A stretch of DNA of 64,000 nucleotides. Source: Cervus elaphus (taxonomy: Eukaryota; Chordata; Mammalia; Artiodactyla; Cervidae). The stretch covers positions 36,786,001-36,850,000 of the forward strand of contig NC_057831.1 in assembly GCF_910594005.1 (NCBI RefSeq). Reading direction: 5' to 3'. Shown in pieces: positions 28,701-43,700 of the stretch. The position numbers and the translations under genes are program-made. The stretch's first letter is position 1. Each line of letters starts with the position of its first letter. The notes below the pieces were generated by a model that saw only the letters and a list, made by a program, of their open reading frames with translations, did not search any database and was not told the DNA's origin.

Positions 28701-31700
28701 ATTAGAATAAATCATTTACCATTTAAAGTGGAATTGAGAGACTTTACCACAATATAGCTCTTTACCTCTCTTTAAGTTACAGTAATCTTAAATATTACAT
28801 CCGTATACACTGAAATCTCTGTAACAATTTTATAATTTTTTATTTTAATCATCAAGACATTTTTAAAGAGTTCAAGAATAGTCTATTATATTTATTGAGA
28901 TATCTACTATTTCTGTTGCTCTTCCTTCATTTAGCTCAGTTCAGTCGCTCAGTCGTGTCCAGTTCTTTGCAACCCCATGCATGGACTGCAGCACTCCAGG
29001 CCTCCCTGTCCATCACCAACTCCTGAAGCTTGCTCAAACTCACGTCTATCGAGTTGGTGATGATATCCAACCGTCTGATCCTCTGTCACCCCCTTCTCCT
29101 GCCTTCAATCTTTCCCAGCATCAGGGTCTTTTCCAATGGGTCAGTTCTTCACATCAGGTGGCCAAAGTATTGGAGCTTCAGCTTCAACATCAGTCCTTCC
29201 AATGAATATTCAGGACTGATTTCCTTTAGGATTGACTGGTTTGACACCCTTGCTGTCCAAGGGACTCTCAAGACTCTTCTCCAACACCACAATTCAAAAG
29301 CATCAATTCTTCAGTGCTTGGCTTTCTTTATGGTCTAACTCTCACATCCATAAGACTACTGGAAAAACTGTAACTTTGATTATGTGGACCTTTGTCGGCA
29401 ACGTCTTTGCTTTCTAATATGCTTTTTTAATATGGTCTAATATGGTCACAGCTTTTCTTCCAAGGAGTAAGCGTCTTTTAATTTCATGGCTGCAGTCATT
29501 ATCTGCAGTGATCTTGGAGCTCCCAAAAATAAAGTCTGTCACTGTTCTCATTGTTTCCCCATCTATTTGAAATGAAGTGATGGGACCAGATGCCATGATC
29601 TTCGTTTTCTGAATGTTGAGCTCTAAGCCAGCTTTTTCACTCTCCTCTTTCACTTTCATCAAGAGGCTCTTTAGCTCTTCTTCACTTTCTGACATAAGGG
29701 TGGTGTCATCTGCATATCTGAGGTTATTGATATTTCTCCCGGCAATCTTGATTCCAGCTTGTGCTTCATCCAGTCTGGCATTTCACATGATTATTCTGCA
29801 TGTAAGTTAAATAAGCAGAGTGACAATATATAGCCTTGATGTACTCCTTTCCCAATTTGGAACCAGTCTGTTGTTCCACGTCTGGTTCTAACTGCTGCTT
29901 CTTGACCAGCATACTGATTTCTTAGGAGGCAGGTAAGGTGGTCTGATATTTCAGTCTCTTTAAGAATTTTCCATTTTGTTGTGATCCACACAGTAAAGGC
30001 TTTAGCAAAGTCAATGAAGCAGATGTTTTTCTGGAATTCTCTTGCTTTTTCGATGATCCAACAAATGTCAGTAATTTGATCCTCTGGTTTCTCTGCCTTT
30101 TCAAAATCCAGCTTGAACATCTTGAAGTTCATGGTTCACGTACCATTGAAGCCTGGCTTGGAGAATTTTGAGCATTACTTTGCTAGCGTGTCAGATGACT
30201 GCAATTGTGCAATAATTTGAACATTCTTTGGCATTGCCTTTCTTTGGGACTGGAATGAAAACTGACCTTTTCCAGTCCTGTGGCCACTGCTGAGTTCTCC
30301 AAATTTGCTGGCATATTGAGTGCAGCACTTTCACAGCATCATCTTTTAGGATTTGAACTAGTTCAGCTGGAATTCCATCACCTCCACTAGCTTTTTCGTA
30401 GTGATGGTTCCTAAGGCTCACTTGACTTTGCATTCCAGGATGTCTGGCTCTAGGTGAGTGATCACACCATCGGGGTTACCTGGGTCATTAAGATCATTTT
30501 AATACAGTTCTTCTGTGTATACTTGCCACCTCTTCTTAGTATCTTCTGCTTCTGTTAGGTCCATACCATTTTTGTCCTTTATTGTGCCCATATCTGCATG
30601 AAATGTTCCCTTGGTATCTCTAATTTTTTTGACGTGATCTCTAGTCTCCCATTCTAGTGTTTTCCTCTATTTCTTTGCACTAATCACTGAGGAAGACTTT
30701 ATCTCTCCTTGCTATTTTTTTAAACTCTGCATTCAAATGGGTATATCTTTCCTTTTCTCCTTTGCCTTTTGCTTCTCTTCTTTTCACAGCTATTTGTAAG
30801 GCCTCATCAGACAACCATTTTGCCTTTTTGCATTTCTTTTTCCTGGGGATGGTCTTGATAACTGGCTCCTGTACAATGTCATGAACCTCCGTCCATAATT
30901 CTTCAGACACTCTATCAGATCTAATCCCTTGAATCTATTTGTCACTTCTACTGTATAATCGTAAGGGATTTGATTTAAGTCATACCTGAATGGTCTACTG
31001 GTTTCCCCTACTTTCTTTTGTCTGAATTTTTCAATAAAGAGTTCATGATCTGAGCCATAGTCAGTTCCCAGTCTTGTTTTTATTGACTGTAGAGGTTCTC
31101 CATCTCTGACTGCAAAGAATATAACCACTCTGATTTCGATATTGACCATCTGGTGAGGTCTATGTGTAGAATCTTCCTTCATTACTGATGTAACAATATT
31201 CCCTCTGGTATCATTTTAACTATTATTTAGTAAAGGTCTGCTGGCTGTGAATTTTCTGCCTTTTCCTTTGTCTGAAAATGACTTTGTTCTACCTGGTTTT
31301 TTTTTTTTTTTTTGGCTGAATATAGAATTCTGGGTTGATTTCATTTGTTTCAGCACTTAAACACCTCACCACTTATGGCCTCCATAGTTTCTGGGATGAA
31401 ATCCACATTCCCCTCTAAGTAATACGTTGTTTTTCTTTGGCTCCTTTCAAGTATTTTCTTTGTAGTTTTCAGAAGCTTGATTATGGTCTGTTGTCATATG
31501 GATTTCTTTGGATTTATCTTGCTGGTTTACTGATTTCTTGAATCTGCATATTTATGTCTTTCGCCAAATTTGGAAATTTTTCAGCCATATTATTTTTAGC
31601 ACTACCGTCTTTCTCTCGTCTCCTGCTAGGATTCCAATGACATGAATGTCAGACCTTTTGTTCTTGTTCCACAAGCCCCTGAAATCCTGTTAATTTTTCT

Positions 31701-34700
31701 CTCTGCCTTTTTAATCTTTGTTACTCAGTTTGCATGATTTCTATTGCTCTTCAACATCACTGATTCTTTCCTCTGTCATCTTCATTCTGCTACTGAAACC
31801 ATCCAGTTTTGGTATTGGTTCTTCTTTATATCATCTATTTCTTAGCAAAGAATTTCATTTGTCCATTTGTTTCCCAACAGTGTGAGCCAACTTCTTCAAA
31901 AATTTGTACCATAGCTACTCTAAATAAAGTCTTCAGATAGTCCCAATATATGTCACTTCAGCATCTGCTGTCTCTCATGTTTGTGGAGATGTTCCTGGGT
32001 TTTCCAATGCTGAGTATGATTATACTATGAACATTCAGAATATTATAAGATTCTGGGTCTCATTTAAATCTTCTGGAGAATGATAACAATTTTGTTTTAA
32101 CTTTCAAAGTCTTTGCATGCTAACTGGGTTTGTGTCCTGCGTGTGCCACATAGTGGCCAGCCTGAAACCTGAGTGGTTGTCTACTTGTTAGGTAAGTTCT
32201 CAAAGTCATTTATACGCTAAGCAGGATCAGATACACACATGTACCTCAGGGATGACCCCAAGAGTTCATAAATAACTATGTGGAGTTGCTTTCCCAAGCT
32301 CCTCCTCCTCTGCTATCTCTCAGTTACTTTCAGGTTTCCTGGGGCTCTCTTTTTAGCTCTCCAGCCTACATACTGTGCTTCCACAGCTGCGCTTACCTCC
32401 GGCCAAATGGCAAGGGGACCAGAGAGGGAAAATGGTAAACTCATTGCCAATTCAATGGCACTTTAAATTCTGGTCTTCTTTCCCAATTCACCTGCTATTA
32501 TTTGCTTTTCAGAGTCCTCAAAAGGCTGCTCCAGGCACTCTATCCAGGTTTTACAATTGCATTCAGTAGGAGCAACAGGAAGGAAGGTGCTTAATCTGCG
32601 AACTGGAAACCCAGAGTGTGATATTTAAAATAATATTTTTTTTTCCCTACTATGTGTATGTGTCCACAAACTGATTTGTTCCACTTGGCTAAAAAAAAAA
32701 AAAAAAAAAAAAATCAAAGGCACAACTCTCCCACAAATGCTCCAACTACAATTGTGTTTAACCTAAAAGCTTGATTCCCAGTGGCAGGCAGTATCTCTGA
32801 GCAGCTGACGCTTCCATTTAAATTATCTGAGCATATCAAACACTTATTTGCATAATCTTATGTTTGCCCAAGTTTAAACAATCATTCAACCAAATATTTT
32901 CAACTAAAGAATTAGAGAAAAGATTAATTACTATTGTAACTAAAGTCGATTGACTTTAGAGCAGTAGGTCTCAGTTCAGGACCAGATGACTTTAATATTG
33001 GGCTTTAATGCTCACATACAAAGCCTGAAAACACTTATACACAATGAAACATGTTTGAGAATAGTTTCTTTTTAAAGCCACAAATCTAAGTTTACCATAA
33101 GCCAAAATCACTGACTAAGTCAATTAAAACATATGGAGAAAAATAAATAAAACATATGGAGGCCTGTCACAGGCCATGGGAGGGGAGAAGACTTTGTGTC
33201 TGAGTCATCAGCACTTCACTAGTCAGAATAATATCAGCTGCAGTCAGTGACTCAGTTATTTTCAAGAACGCAGAATTGCCAACTATGGCATAATCTAATG
33301 CTGTAAGATAATTTTAACAGAGAAAGATTATAAATTAGGAAACCACCTGACAGCTCTGATAGAGGAAATCCTAAAAGCAGAAGGGACACAATACATATAA
33401 AATCGTGTAGTTAAATGCCTAAGTCCTCCAGGTGATAATTTAAGATCACTCCAAGAAGACTGAAATCTTAATACTCAGTCCAAAATATTAATGGTCCCTC
33501 AAAGTTCAGCTCACAGCTTACCAAGGACGCTTTATCTCTCACAAAGCATTTTGGCACCACAGCATCTGTTTGGGCACCTACAAGAATTCGAACGTAAGCT
33601 CCAATAAGTCTGTCTCTCATTAAAGAAATGCCAGGGAATACCTGTTGAATATATAGTGTCTCAGGTAGCAAAATGCAAAGTCAGGCTTTAAGATGTCTCA
33701 AATGATCAAAAAAAAAAAATTATAAATTCTGGTGCTATAGTTCCTATTAAAGGAGAGGAAAACAAACTAGTTATTTCAAATTACTAGAAGCGTTTGCTTG
33801 CTCCTTGGAAGAAAAGTTATGTCAAAACTAGACAATGTATTACAAAGCAGAGACATCACTTTTCCCAACAAAGGTTCATACAGTCAAAGCTATGGTTTTT
33901 CCCGTAGTCATGTATGGATACAAGAGTCGAACCATAAAGAAGGCTGAGCGCCAAAGAATTGATGCTTTCGAACTTTTGTGCTGGAGAAGACTCCTGAGAG
34001 TCCCTTGGGCAGCAAGGAGAGCCAACCAGTCAATTCAAAAGGAGATCAACCTTGAATATTCACTGGATGGACTGATGCTGAAGGTTCAAAACTTTGGTCA
34101 TCTGATGGGAAGAGCCGACTCATTGGAAAAGACCTTGATGTTGGGAAAGATTGAAGGCAGGAGAAGCAGGTGACTGAGGATGAGATGGTTGGATGGCATC
34201 AATGCACATGAGTTTGAGCAAGCTCTGGGAGTTGGTGATGGACAGGGAAGCCTGGTGTGCTGCAGTCCATGGGGTTGCAAAGAGTTGGACACAAGTGAGC
34301 TACTGAATAACAAGGGGAGAAAGGGATATCATCATCATCACCCTTTATGGGGGAATGGAGAAAATAAAATATTTTCAAAAAATACATGAATCAGAGAAGT
34401 GACAGAACCATGACAGATCCATTCAGAAAAAATAAATTAATCTGCACCAGATTCACTAAATAGAAGATTGTCAAGAAAACCCAGCACCACCCCCACCCTG
34501 GGCCCACTGCCCTCCCCCAAGCCTGTTCTGTGTGTCTTCTTTACTACATGAGGCTTCCTCACATAGGTGTGATCAATTATGACCTCCATTTCCAGCCCCT
34601 CTCCCCTCTGGAGAATACGGGGTCGGCTAAAAATTCCAGGCCTCTAATCACTGCTGGGTCATTCTGGTGACCCATCCCAGCCCGGAAGCCCAACCAAAGT

Positions 34701-37700
34701 CACCACATTAAAACAAAAGATGTGAGTTCCCTGGTATGCTATTGGTTAGGATTCCGGGGGCGGCGGCGGAGGGGGGGTGTGTGTGGCGGGGCAGGTTCAA
34801 TCTCTTGTCAGGGAACTGAGATACTTCAAGCCCCCCAGCATGTCCCCTCCCCCACCAAAAAAAGATGCTCCTAGTATCCCAGTACTCTATTATCACTTAG
34901 AAATTTACAAAGGTTTCAGGAGCCCAGTGCCAAGGAACAGGGATATATATAAAAAACATTCTTACATATATATTTCCTATTATGTCACAAATATATTCTC
35001 ATCCTCCCAATTTTCACCACATACTACAGTTAACACTTGCTATTTTACTCCTTAGAGCTCAAACTCCCTGCAAGGCAGCCAAAACCCATGGATGATCCAA
35101 AAGAGAATTAAAAAACCCTCTACAGAAAATCACAAAATACAGTGAGAAGCTGTGCAACCACAACAAAATACTTTCCACTCCCTTTCTTTTCCAAGAGGTT
35201 GTGTTAGAAGTCTCTCTTTTTTACTCACCATTTAAACTGTGGTAGATGTAAAAACTGTCTTTGATTAAACCAAAATAATAGAAATAAGTTGATCAGCTTT
35301 TAGGGAAAAAAATGAAGGACCAGAAAATCAAATTTATGATACAAATCCAATTTATATCTCCCAAAAAAGTAAACGGTACACACCTATGTTAGCATGGGCT
35401 TCCCAGGTGGCACTAGTGGTAAAGAACCCGCGTGCAATGAAAGAGACAGAAGAGACACAGGTTTGGACCCCTGGGTCGGGAACATCCCCTGGAGGAGGGC
35501 GTGGCAACTCCAATATTCTTGCCCGGAAAATCCCATGGACAGAGGAGCCTGGCGGGCTACAGACCATGGGGTTACAAAGAACTGGACATGACTGAGCGAC
35601 TAACATTAATAAACTACCAATCAGTATAAACTTTAAGGCAAGCATTTTGATAATACTCCAGAAGCTTTAGAATTTTGCATGTTCCTTGATCCAACAGTCA
35701 AATTTCTAAATGTATTCTAAAGAAATACTATATACTGCATTGCTACTAACAAAAAATATAGAAATCAAATTGGGATTATACACTATAAATTGAAATAGGC
35801 AGCCATTAAAAAGACTGATATAGATCAGTATGAACATCCAACATGGAAAAATATTCATGGCATATTAAGTGGAAAAGAAAGTTACAAAGAAGTATTACAA
35901 AATGACTTCATTTGAAAATTACATTGATGTTTAAAAAATATTGGAAAGGTATATTTCAAAGTAATGTTTTATCGTTCAGAGTGATAGAATTAAAGAATAA
36001 AACACTTTTATTTGCTTCTCCTTGCTTATGGGTATTTAAACTGTGAGCAATATACATATATTATTTTTGTAATATGGAAAATGTTTAAGCTTTTATAAAA
36101 GGACTTTTTACCACTTCTGTGTCTTACATCTTTTTTCAACAACTCAAATTTTTTTCATTCAATGTGATATAGCAACAGGAGACCATTTCCAAGACTGCCA
36201 CTGCTTACTATTTTAGACTATATGCCACCTTATACACAGTATCACTGTGTAATCACAAGGAGAGCTGCTTCTAGAGAGGCTTCATAAACACACTTAATTC
36301 CCACTTGCTTTTATAGACTGCGTAAAGTTTTATCACAGCAGGTAAAACGTCCCTGCACTGAGACCAATCTATAGAATTATAGCCCTCTGTCCATGTTTTC
36401 TCTTAAAAACATACGTGTACATAAACTCACAAACCAGAATATAGAGATAGATTGATTGCAAGACCCAACTCTATGTAGTCTTTAAAAAAAAACAACCTCT
36501 AAATATAAACACATAGAAAAATAAATAAACAGACAGACAGAGAAAGATATACCACGCTAACACCAATCAAAAGAAAGCTCAAACTGCTATATTCACACCA
36601 GGCAAGGAGGATTTCAAAACAGTGAATATCATCAGGGATAAAGTATGATATTTCATGATGTTAAAAGGAACAATTCCTCAAGAAGATCTGACGATCTTAA
36701 TTGTGTACACACCTACTAACAAAGCTTTAAAATGCATATAGCAAAATTCAAAGAGTCAGAAGAAATAAGCAAATCAGCAATGATAGTCAAAGATTTCACC
36801 ACTATTCTCAGTAAATTATAACAAGTAAACACAAAATCAATAAATATACAGATCTTAACACTATCACCCAACCTGATCTAATTGACATTATAAAACACTA
36901 TCCACCAACAGCCAAAATACACATTTTTTTTCAAATGTACACAGAGTATTTTACAAAGATAGACCATATTCTGGGCCATAAAGCAAATCTGAATAAATTT
37001 AAGAGGCCTGAAATCATATAAAGTATGTACTCTGACCACAGAATATTCAACTAGAAATCATTAACTGAAAAATATCAGCAAAATCCCTATATATTTGGAT
37101 GTTAAACTAATCACTTCTAAATAACCCATGGGTCAAATAAGAGAAACTATTACAAAATATTTGAACTGAATAAAATTAAAAACATCCAATGAAAATTTGT
37201 GGAATACACCTAAAGTGATGCTTAAAGGAAAAATTTTAGCATGAAATGCTTATTAAAATAGAAATGGCACATCATTGATTTAAATTTCTACATTAAGAAA
37301 CTAGAAAAATACAGCTAATTAAGTACACAGTAAACCAAAGGAAATATTAATAATATAAAAGCACAAATCAATGAAACAAAGAAAACCAAGAAAGATTAAA
37401 AACAATCACTAAAATAAAAAATTTTTCTTTGAAAATATTAATAAAACAGGTTAACCTCTAGCTAATCAAGAAACAGAGAAGGCACAAATTACCCACATCA
37501 GAAAAGCAAATCTTACAGACATGAAAAGGATAGTAAGGTAACATTATGAACTATTTTTTGCCAATAAATTTGACAACTTAGGTGAAGTGGACAAATTCCT
37601 TAAAAGACATAAACTAGGAAAACTCATCTAAGATGAAACAGCTAAGCTAACTAGTCCTACATCTTTTTCAAAAATTGAAATTGTAACTAAAAAATGTTCA

Positions 37701-40700
37701 CACAAGAAAACTGTAGCCTCAGATGCTTTTACTAGTGATTTGACCAATCATTTAAGTAAAAGATAATAACCTATAATAAACCTATATATAATACAGGCAA
37801 ATTCTTCCAGAAAACAAAAGACGGAACACTTCCCAACTCATTTTATTAGCCTACCATGACCCACAAAAAAAAACCAAAGGCACTACAAGAAAAGGAAACA
37901 ATAATCCTTATGAACACAAATCCTTATCAAATTTCTAGAAATCAAAAGCAGCCAAGTGGGATTTATTCCATGAGTCTGAGGTTGGTTTAATGCTCAAAAA
38001 TAATCAATATAATTTACCACTTAAAAGTGTAAAAATGAAAAGAAAAAAGAAAAATAATACAATCAACTCAATAGATTCAGTATAGCATTTAACAAAATTC
38101 AACAGTCACATTTTTTTAATAGAAAATCATTATATTTAATGGTAAAAACTAATGCTTTCCCTCTAAAATAAGGAACAAGGTAAGGATGCTCTTTTTTATA
38201 ACCTCTATTTATCACTGACTAGAGTTCATTCAGTAAAATAAGGCAAGAAAGTAAAAGACATACAGACTGGGAAGAAAGAAATAAAATTGACTTGATTTAC
38301 AGATATTATCATTTATGTAGAAATTTCTAAGGAGCTTACAGAAAATGTAACCAGGACTATTAAGAGAATTTAGCAAGGTGATTCAAGACCAATACACAAA
38401 CAATTAACCATATTTCTATAAACTACAAAAAAATTAGAAACTATTTCAAAATACTATGTATAATAACATCAAATATTATAAATTTAGAAACAAACTATGT
38501 GCAAAAGCTGTATAGAGAAGTACAAAACATTGCCAAGAAAAATTAAAGACCCCAAAAATGGAAAATATACCATGTTCATAAATCACAATAGTCAATATCA
38601 TTAAGATGTCAGTTTCCCCCCAAACTGAGCTATAGATTCAATGTAATCCTAATGAAAATCCCAGCAGGCTTTTTGATAGAAATTGGAAAGCTGATTCTCA
38701 AGTTTATATGCAAAAGCCAAGGACCTAGCGTGGCCAAAACAGTTCAGAAGAAGAAAAATAAAGTTAGAAGATTTATATTATTGCACTACATACTCTGAAG
38801 ATTTACCAAAAAGCTACAGTAATCAACATAGTGTAGAACTAAGGATAGACATGTATATTAGAAAGAATAAAATGTCTCAAGATAGACTACCACACATACG
38901 GCCAACTGGTTTTCAAAGGTGCCAAAGTAATTCAGAGTAGGATACAGTCTTTTCAACAGTGGTCCTGAAAACTGGATATCCATAAGCAAAAACTGAACAT
39001 TGACCATATTAAAATGGATCACAGGCCTACATGAAAGAGCTAAACTATAAAATCTGAATTAGAAAACTTAGTAGAAAAATCACTATAATCCTGAGTTAGG
39101 CAAAAATCTTAGGTTCCAGAAAGCATGAATCACAAAAGCTAAAACTAATAATTGGATTTCATCAAAATAATTGCTCTTCAAAAGACACTGTTGAGAAAAT
39201 GAAAAGGAAAACCACCGACTGAAAGAAAATATTTGCAAAATATCTCTCTGATAGAAGACTTGCATACTGAATAAAGAACGATTACAGCTCAAAAGTAAGA
39301 CAAGCAATTTGATTTTTCTGTGGTGAATATAAAATGAATTTATTCAGGTAAAACTCCTAAAAGAATGCCTGGTAGGTAGAAAATACAATGTGAGTCTTTA
39401 TTACTCTCCCCCACTGGCAATTCGATATTTTTTTAAACAGGCAAAATATCTGAACACACACTTTGCCAAAAATAAGACATACAAATGGCTAAAAACAGGC
39501 TCATGAGAAGTTGCTCAAGATTGTTACTCATTAGCAAAGTGCATGTTAAAACCACAAGATTTCATTATATATCAATTTGAATGGCTGAAATTAAAAAGAC
39601 TGATGGCACCAAGTGATAGGGAGAAATCACAGCAACTAAAACTCTTATAAACTGTGAGGATAAATGAAAATCACACAGTCACTGGAAATCTGACAGTTTC
39701 TTAAAAGTCAAACATACACCTACTATATGAACCAGCAATCCCAGTTCTAGGAAATTGCTCAAGAAAAATGAAAACACATGTCTACCCAAAGACTTGTACT
39801 CAAATGTTTATAGCAATTTTACTCAAAAGAGCCCAAACCTGGAAAAAAACCCAAATGTCCATCAACTGGTTAATGGATAAACAATGTCATGTGTCCATAA
39901 CAAAGAATATTCAGCAAACAAAAACAAACCACCGAATCAACAATGTAGAAAAAAATCTCAAAAGCATTATTCTAACAAGCCAGACACAAAGCCCACTTCA
40001 TGCATGATTTTATTTACATAAAATTCTCAACGTGTCAAAATTATGGGGACAAAAAGCAGATACAGGGAAAGTAGCTGGTGTGGAAATGGAATAGACTGTG
40101 AAGGGCATAGGAGAAGTTTTGGTGGATGAAAAAACCTTCTGCATGATGACCGCAGCAGTGGTTATTTGATTCTCATGACTTCAAAACTCATTAAATTGCA
40201 CACTTAAAATGGGTTAATCCTACTGTATGTAAATTATAGCTTTAGAGTTGTTAAAAACAAAGTATGCCAGAAAAAGTACAAGTTTTTCAAAGTTTTTTAG
40301 ATATCAGAGATCTGAAAATAAACAAGATTGGTTCTGCACTTCAGTTCACTCTGACTAGAGGCAAACAAGGTATATGAACTGATGTTACAGCAGTGTGATG
40401 AAAGACACATGCACAGAAGCAGTGATTACAATAGAAAATGAGCAGCAGAAGCCCTCAGGAAGTTTCAGTATATGTTTCTAAGTACATATACCTGCATCAA
40501 TCCTGGCGTCCAGAATCAGAAAATTTAGGGAAGAACAACAGACATCTGTTGTTGTGATTTCTTTTTTAAATTGCCCACGTGATTCTGATATTAAGAACAA
40601 TGTACTGAAAAGCTTGACAACACCGGGTTTGACAACAAAACCGAAAAAAAGAGACAAATTTTAAATATTTTGTGCATCAAAAGATACTATCAACAGAGTC

Positions 40701-43700
40701 AAAAAGGAACCCACAAAACGAGAGAAAACTTTTCCAACTGACATATTTAATGAGGGAATAATATCCAAAATATATACAGAACTTCTAAAATTCAACAAAA
40801 AAAAACAGCCCAATTCAAAAATTGGCAAAGGACTTAGACATTTCTCCAAAGAACATATACAAATGGCCAGTGAGCATATGAAAAGATTCTCAATATCACT
40901 TAATCATTGCATGTGTGCTAAGCTGCTAAATCGTGTCTGACTCTGAAACCTGCGGACTGTAGTCCACCAGGCTCCTCTATCCATGGGATTTTTCAGGCAA
41001 GAATACTCGAGTGGGTTGTCATTTCCTCCTCCAGGGGATCTGCCCAACCCAGAGATCGAACCCATGTCTCCTGCACTGGCAGGCAGACTTGTTACCACTG
41101 AGCCACCCAGGAAGCCCTCACCAGTCATTAGGGAAATATAAATCAAAAGTACAATGAGATACCACCTCACATTCATTAGGACGGCTACTGTCAGAAAAAT
41201 AAAAATAACAAGCGTTGGTAAAGATATGGAGCAACTGGAATCCTTGCGCAGAATGTAAAATGGGACAGCCCCTACAGAAAACAGTATGGCAGCCCCCATC
41301 ACAATTAAATATCTAGCAATTCCACTGGAGAAGGCAATGGCACCCCACTCCAGTACTCTTGCCTGGAGAATCCCATGGACAGAGGAGCCTGGTGGGCTGC
41401 AGACCATGGGGTCATGAAGAGTCAGCACGACTGAGCGACTTCACTTTCACTTTTCACTTTCATGCACTGGAAAAGGAAATGGCAACCCACTCCAGTATTC
41501 TTGCCTGGAGAATCCCAGGGACAGAAGGAGCCTAGTGGGCTGCCGTCTATGGGGTCGCACAGAGTCGGACACGACTGAAGCGACTTATGCAGCAGCAGCA
41601 GCAATTCCACTTCCAATTCCACTTGGTATATACCAAAGAGAAATGAAAGCAAGGTCTCCAAGAAATTGGTATATCCATGCTCTTAGAGGTATTGTAATAG
41701 CTAAAAAGAGAAAGCAACCTAAATGTCCACTGATGGATGTATGGATTAAAAAAATGCAGTATATCATAGACTGAGTATTTTTCATCTTTAAGGCACTTCT
41801 GACACATGCTACGACACAGATCATATGAAGTATGTAGTTACAGTATTCAAATTCATAGAGATAGAAAATAGAGTGGCGGTTGGGGGTGGGTGGCTTGGGA
41901 AGGAAATGAGGAGCTACTGTTTGAGTTTTACAAAATAAAGAGTTTTGGAGATAGATGGTGGTGATAACAGAACAACATTAAGAATGCATTTAATACCACC
42001 AAACTGTATATTTAAAAATGGCTAAGATGGTAAAATTCATGTTATGTATGTTTTATCACAATTAAAAAAAGAGGAATCACTGCATTGATTCTGAACTTGT
42101 TATATACATGGAGTACCCACTGTATCAGTAACAGTAAAAGAGCCAGCACTTACTGCTTCCTATGTGCCAGGAACTGTTTTAAGTGCTTTATATGTTTTAC
42201 CTCCACAACAACCCTATTAGGCAGGCATTCTTAGGGACAGATTTGCATTTTAAAAAACTCTCAAACCCTCATACACTACTAGCAAGAATGCAGAATGGTT
42301 CAACCACCACCGTGGACAATATAGATAGATAATTGGCAGTTCCTCAAAAGGTTAAACATTGAGTTACCTTATAACTCAACAATTTCACTCCAAAGTATGT
42401 GTCTAAAAGAAATGAAAACATATACTAACACAAAACTTGTGCACAAATGTCCACAGCATCAACCAACTGATGAAACAAAATATGGTATATTTATACAGTG
42501 GGATATTACTTGGCAATAAAAAGGAATAGAGTACAGATACATGCTAAAGCATTGATGAACCTTGTTAACATTATGCTAAAAGAAACCAATGATAAAAGAC
42601 CACATAATGAATGATTCCATTATATTTACATGAAAAGTCCAGAACAGGAAAATCCAGAGAGACAGAAAGTAAATTAGTGGTTGCCTAGGGCTAAGGGTTG
42701 GGGGAAAAGAGCTGTGTGACTGCTAATGAGTATGGGATTTCTTTATGGAGTGATGAAAATGTTCAAAACTTGATTGTACAACTCTGTGAACATAATTAAA
42801 AAAAAAAAAACCTACTGAACTGTATGCTTTAAGTAGGTAAACTATTTTAATATGTGAATTATATCTCAATAAAGCTATTATTAAAGAACAAAAATACCTC
42901 AGGGTGGGGACTGGTTCCAAACTTTAGTCAGCAGGCTGTCATAGCAATTATCTACTACCGATGTAATCATACGGGCTTCTCATTCTGCAATACTTAGTTT
43001 TAGGGTTACGAAAGAAGCTTCAGACATGCTTGGGTAAAGGAACTAACACACTGCAGTATATCCATGCTCAAGATATTTACATCCCTAGCACAGCACCAAC
43101 TATGTAGTTGCAACTGACTCACAAATACTGAAGACCCCAAAAGCAAACCCAAAGAACCTGATGCAGGAGAGCAGGCCAGATTTCTAGGGGAGACCTTTCC
43201 ATCTCAGGTCCTTCACATGTGAAGACATGCAGATCATCACAGCCACCAAGCAAAGGTCTGATAGCTGCAGCTGTCTACAAATGAATCCCACATACCAGCC
43301 ACGTGAAGGAAAAACGAGAGGTATACAGTTCATTAAAACAAAGTTTGGGAAAAAAAAAAAAAACAAAGTTTGGGCTTGATTTTATTTATACAAAAAAGAG
43401 ATTCTATACTCAATTAGTAACTTCTTGTCACAGTATAGTCATTTATTCAAAAAATAAAGATTGCATTTATTATGTGTAATATATTTTTACATAATATATT
43501 TAATATATTTATTATATTTTATTGTAATATAAAATATATAAAATAAAATATATATTTAATATAAAAATAATTTATTATGTGCAATTATTCTAGATAATGG
43601 GGATACAAAACAAAGTCATGACCCTCATGGACCCTAAATAAATATGGGGGGGGATATAAACGAATTCTGAATACAGTATACCAGATAGCGATAAACTGTG

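Larger units (their letters stand above)
40650..42075 (+). mobile_element. old L1 3' region, split by a Bov-tA and a Bov-A2
   Basis: Three L1 pieces in order: 40650-40909 (AATTGGCAAAGGACTTAGAC), 41118-41326 (TACAATGAGATACCACCTCAC) and 41611-42075 (CCTAAATGTCCACTGATGG, then GGCTAAGATGGTAAAATTC). Their L1 coordinates run on from one another, so both SINEs came in later. Confidence 0.88.

Noticed and set aside
40904..41428. 174-codon minus-strand open frame
   Set aside because: It runs through a Bov-tA, an L1 and part of a Bov-A2, so it is a chance frame across three repeats.
41579..41602. CRISPR-like or microsatellite (GCA)n array
   Set aside because: It is the normal AGC-repeat tail of Bov-A2, four units only, with no spacers.
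43465..43580. Origin-like or TATA-rich regulatory region
   Set aside because: Plain A/T low-complexity sequence within an intron; nothing beyond composition supports a function.
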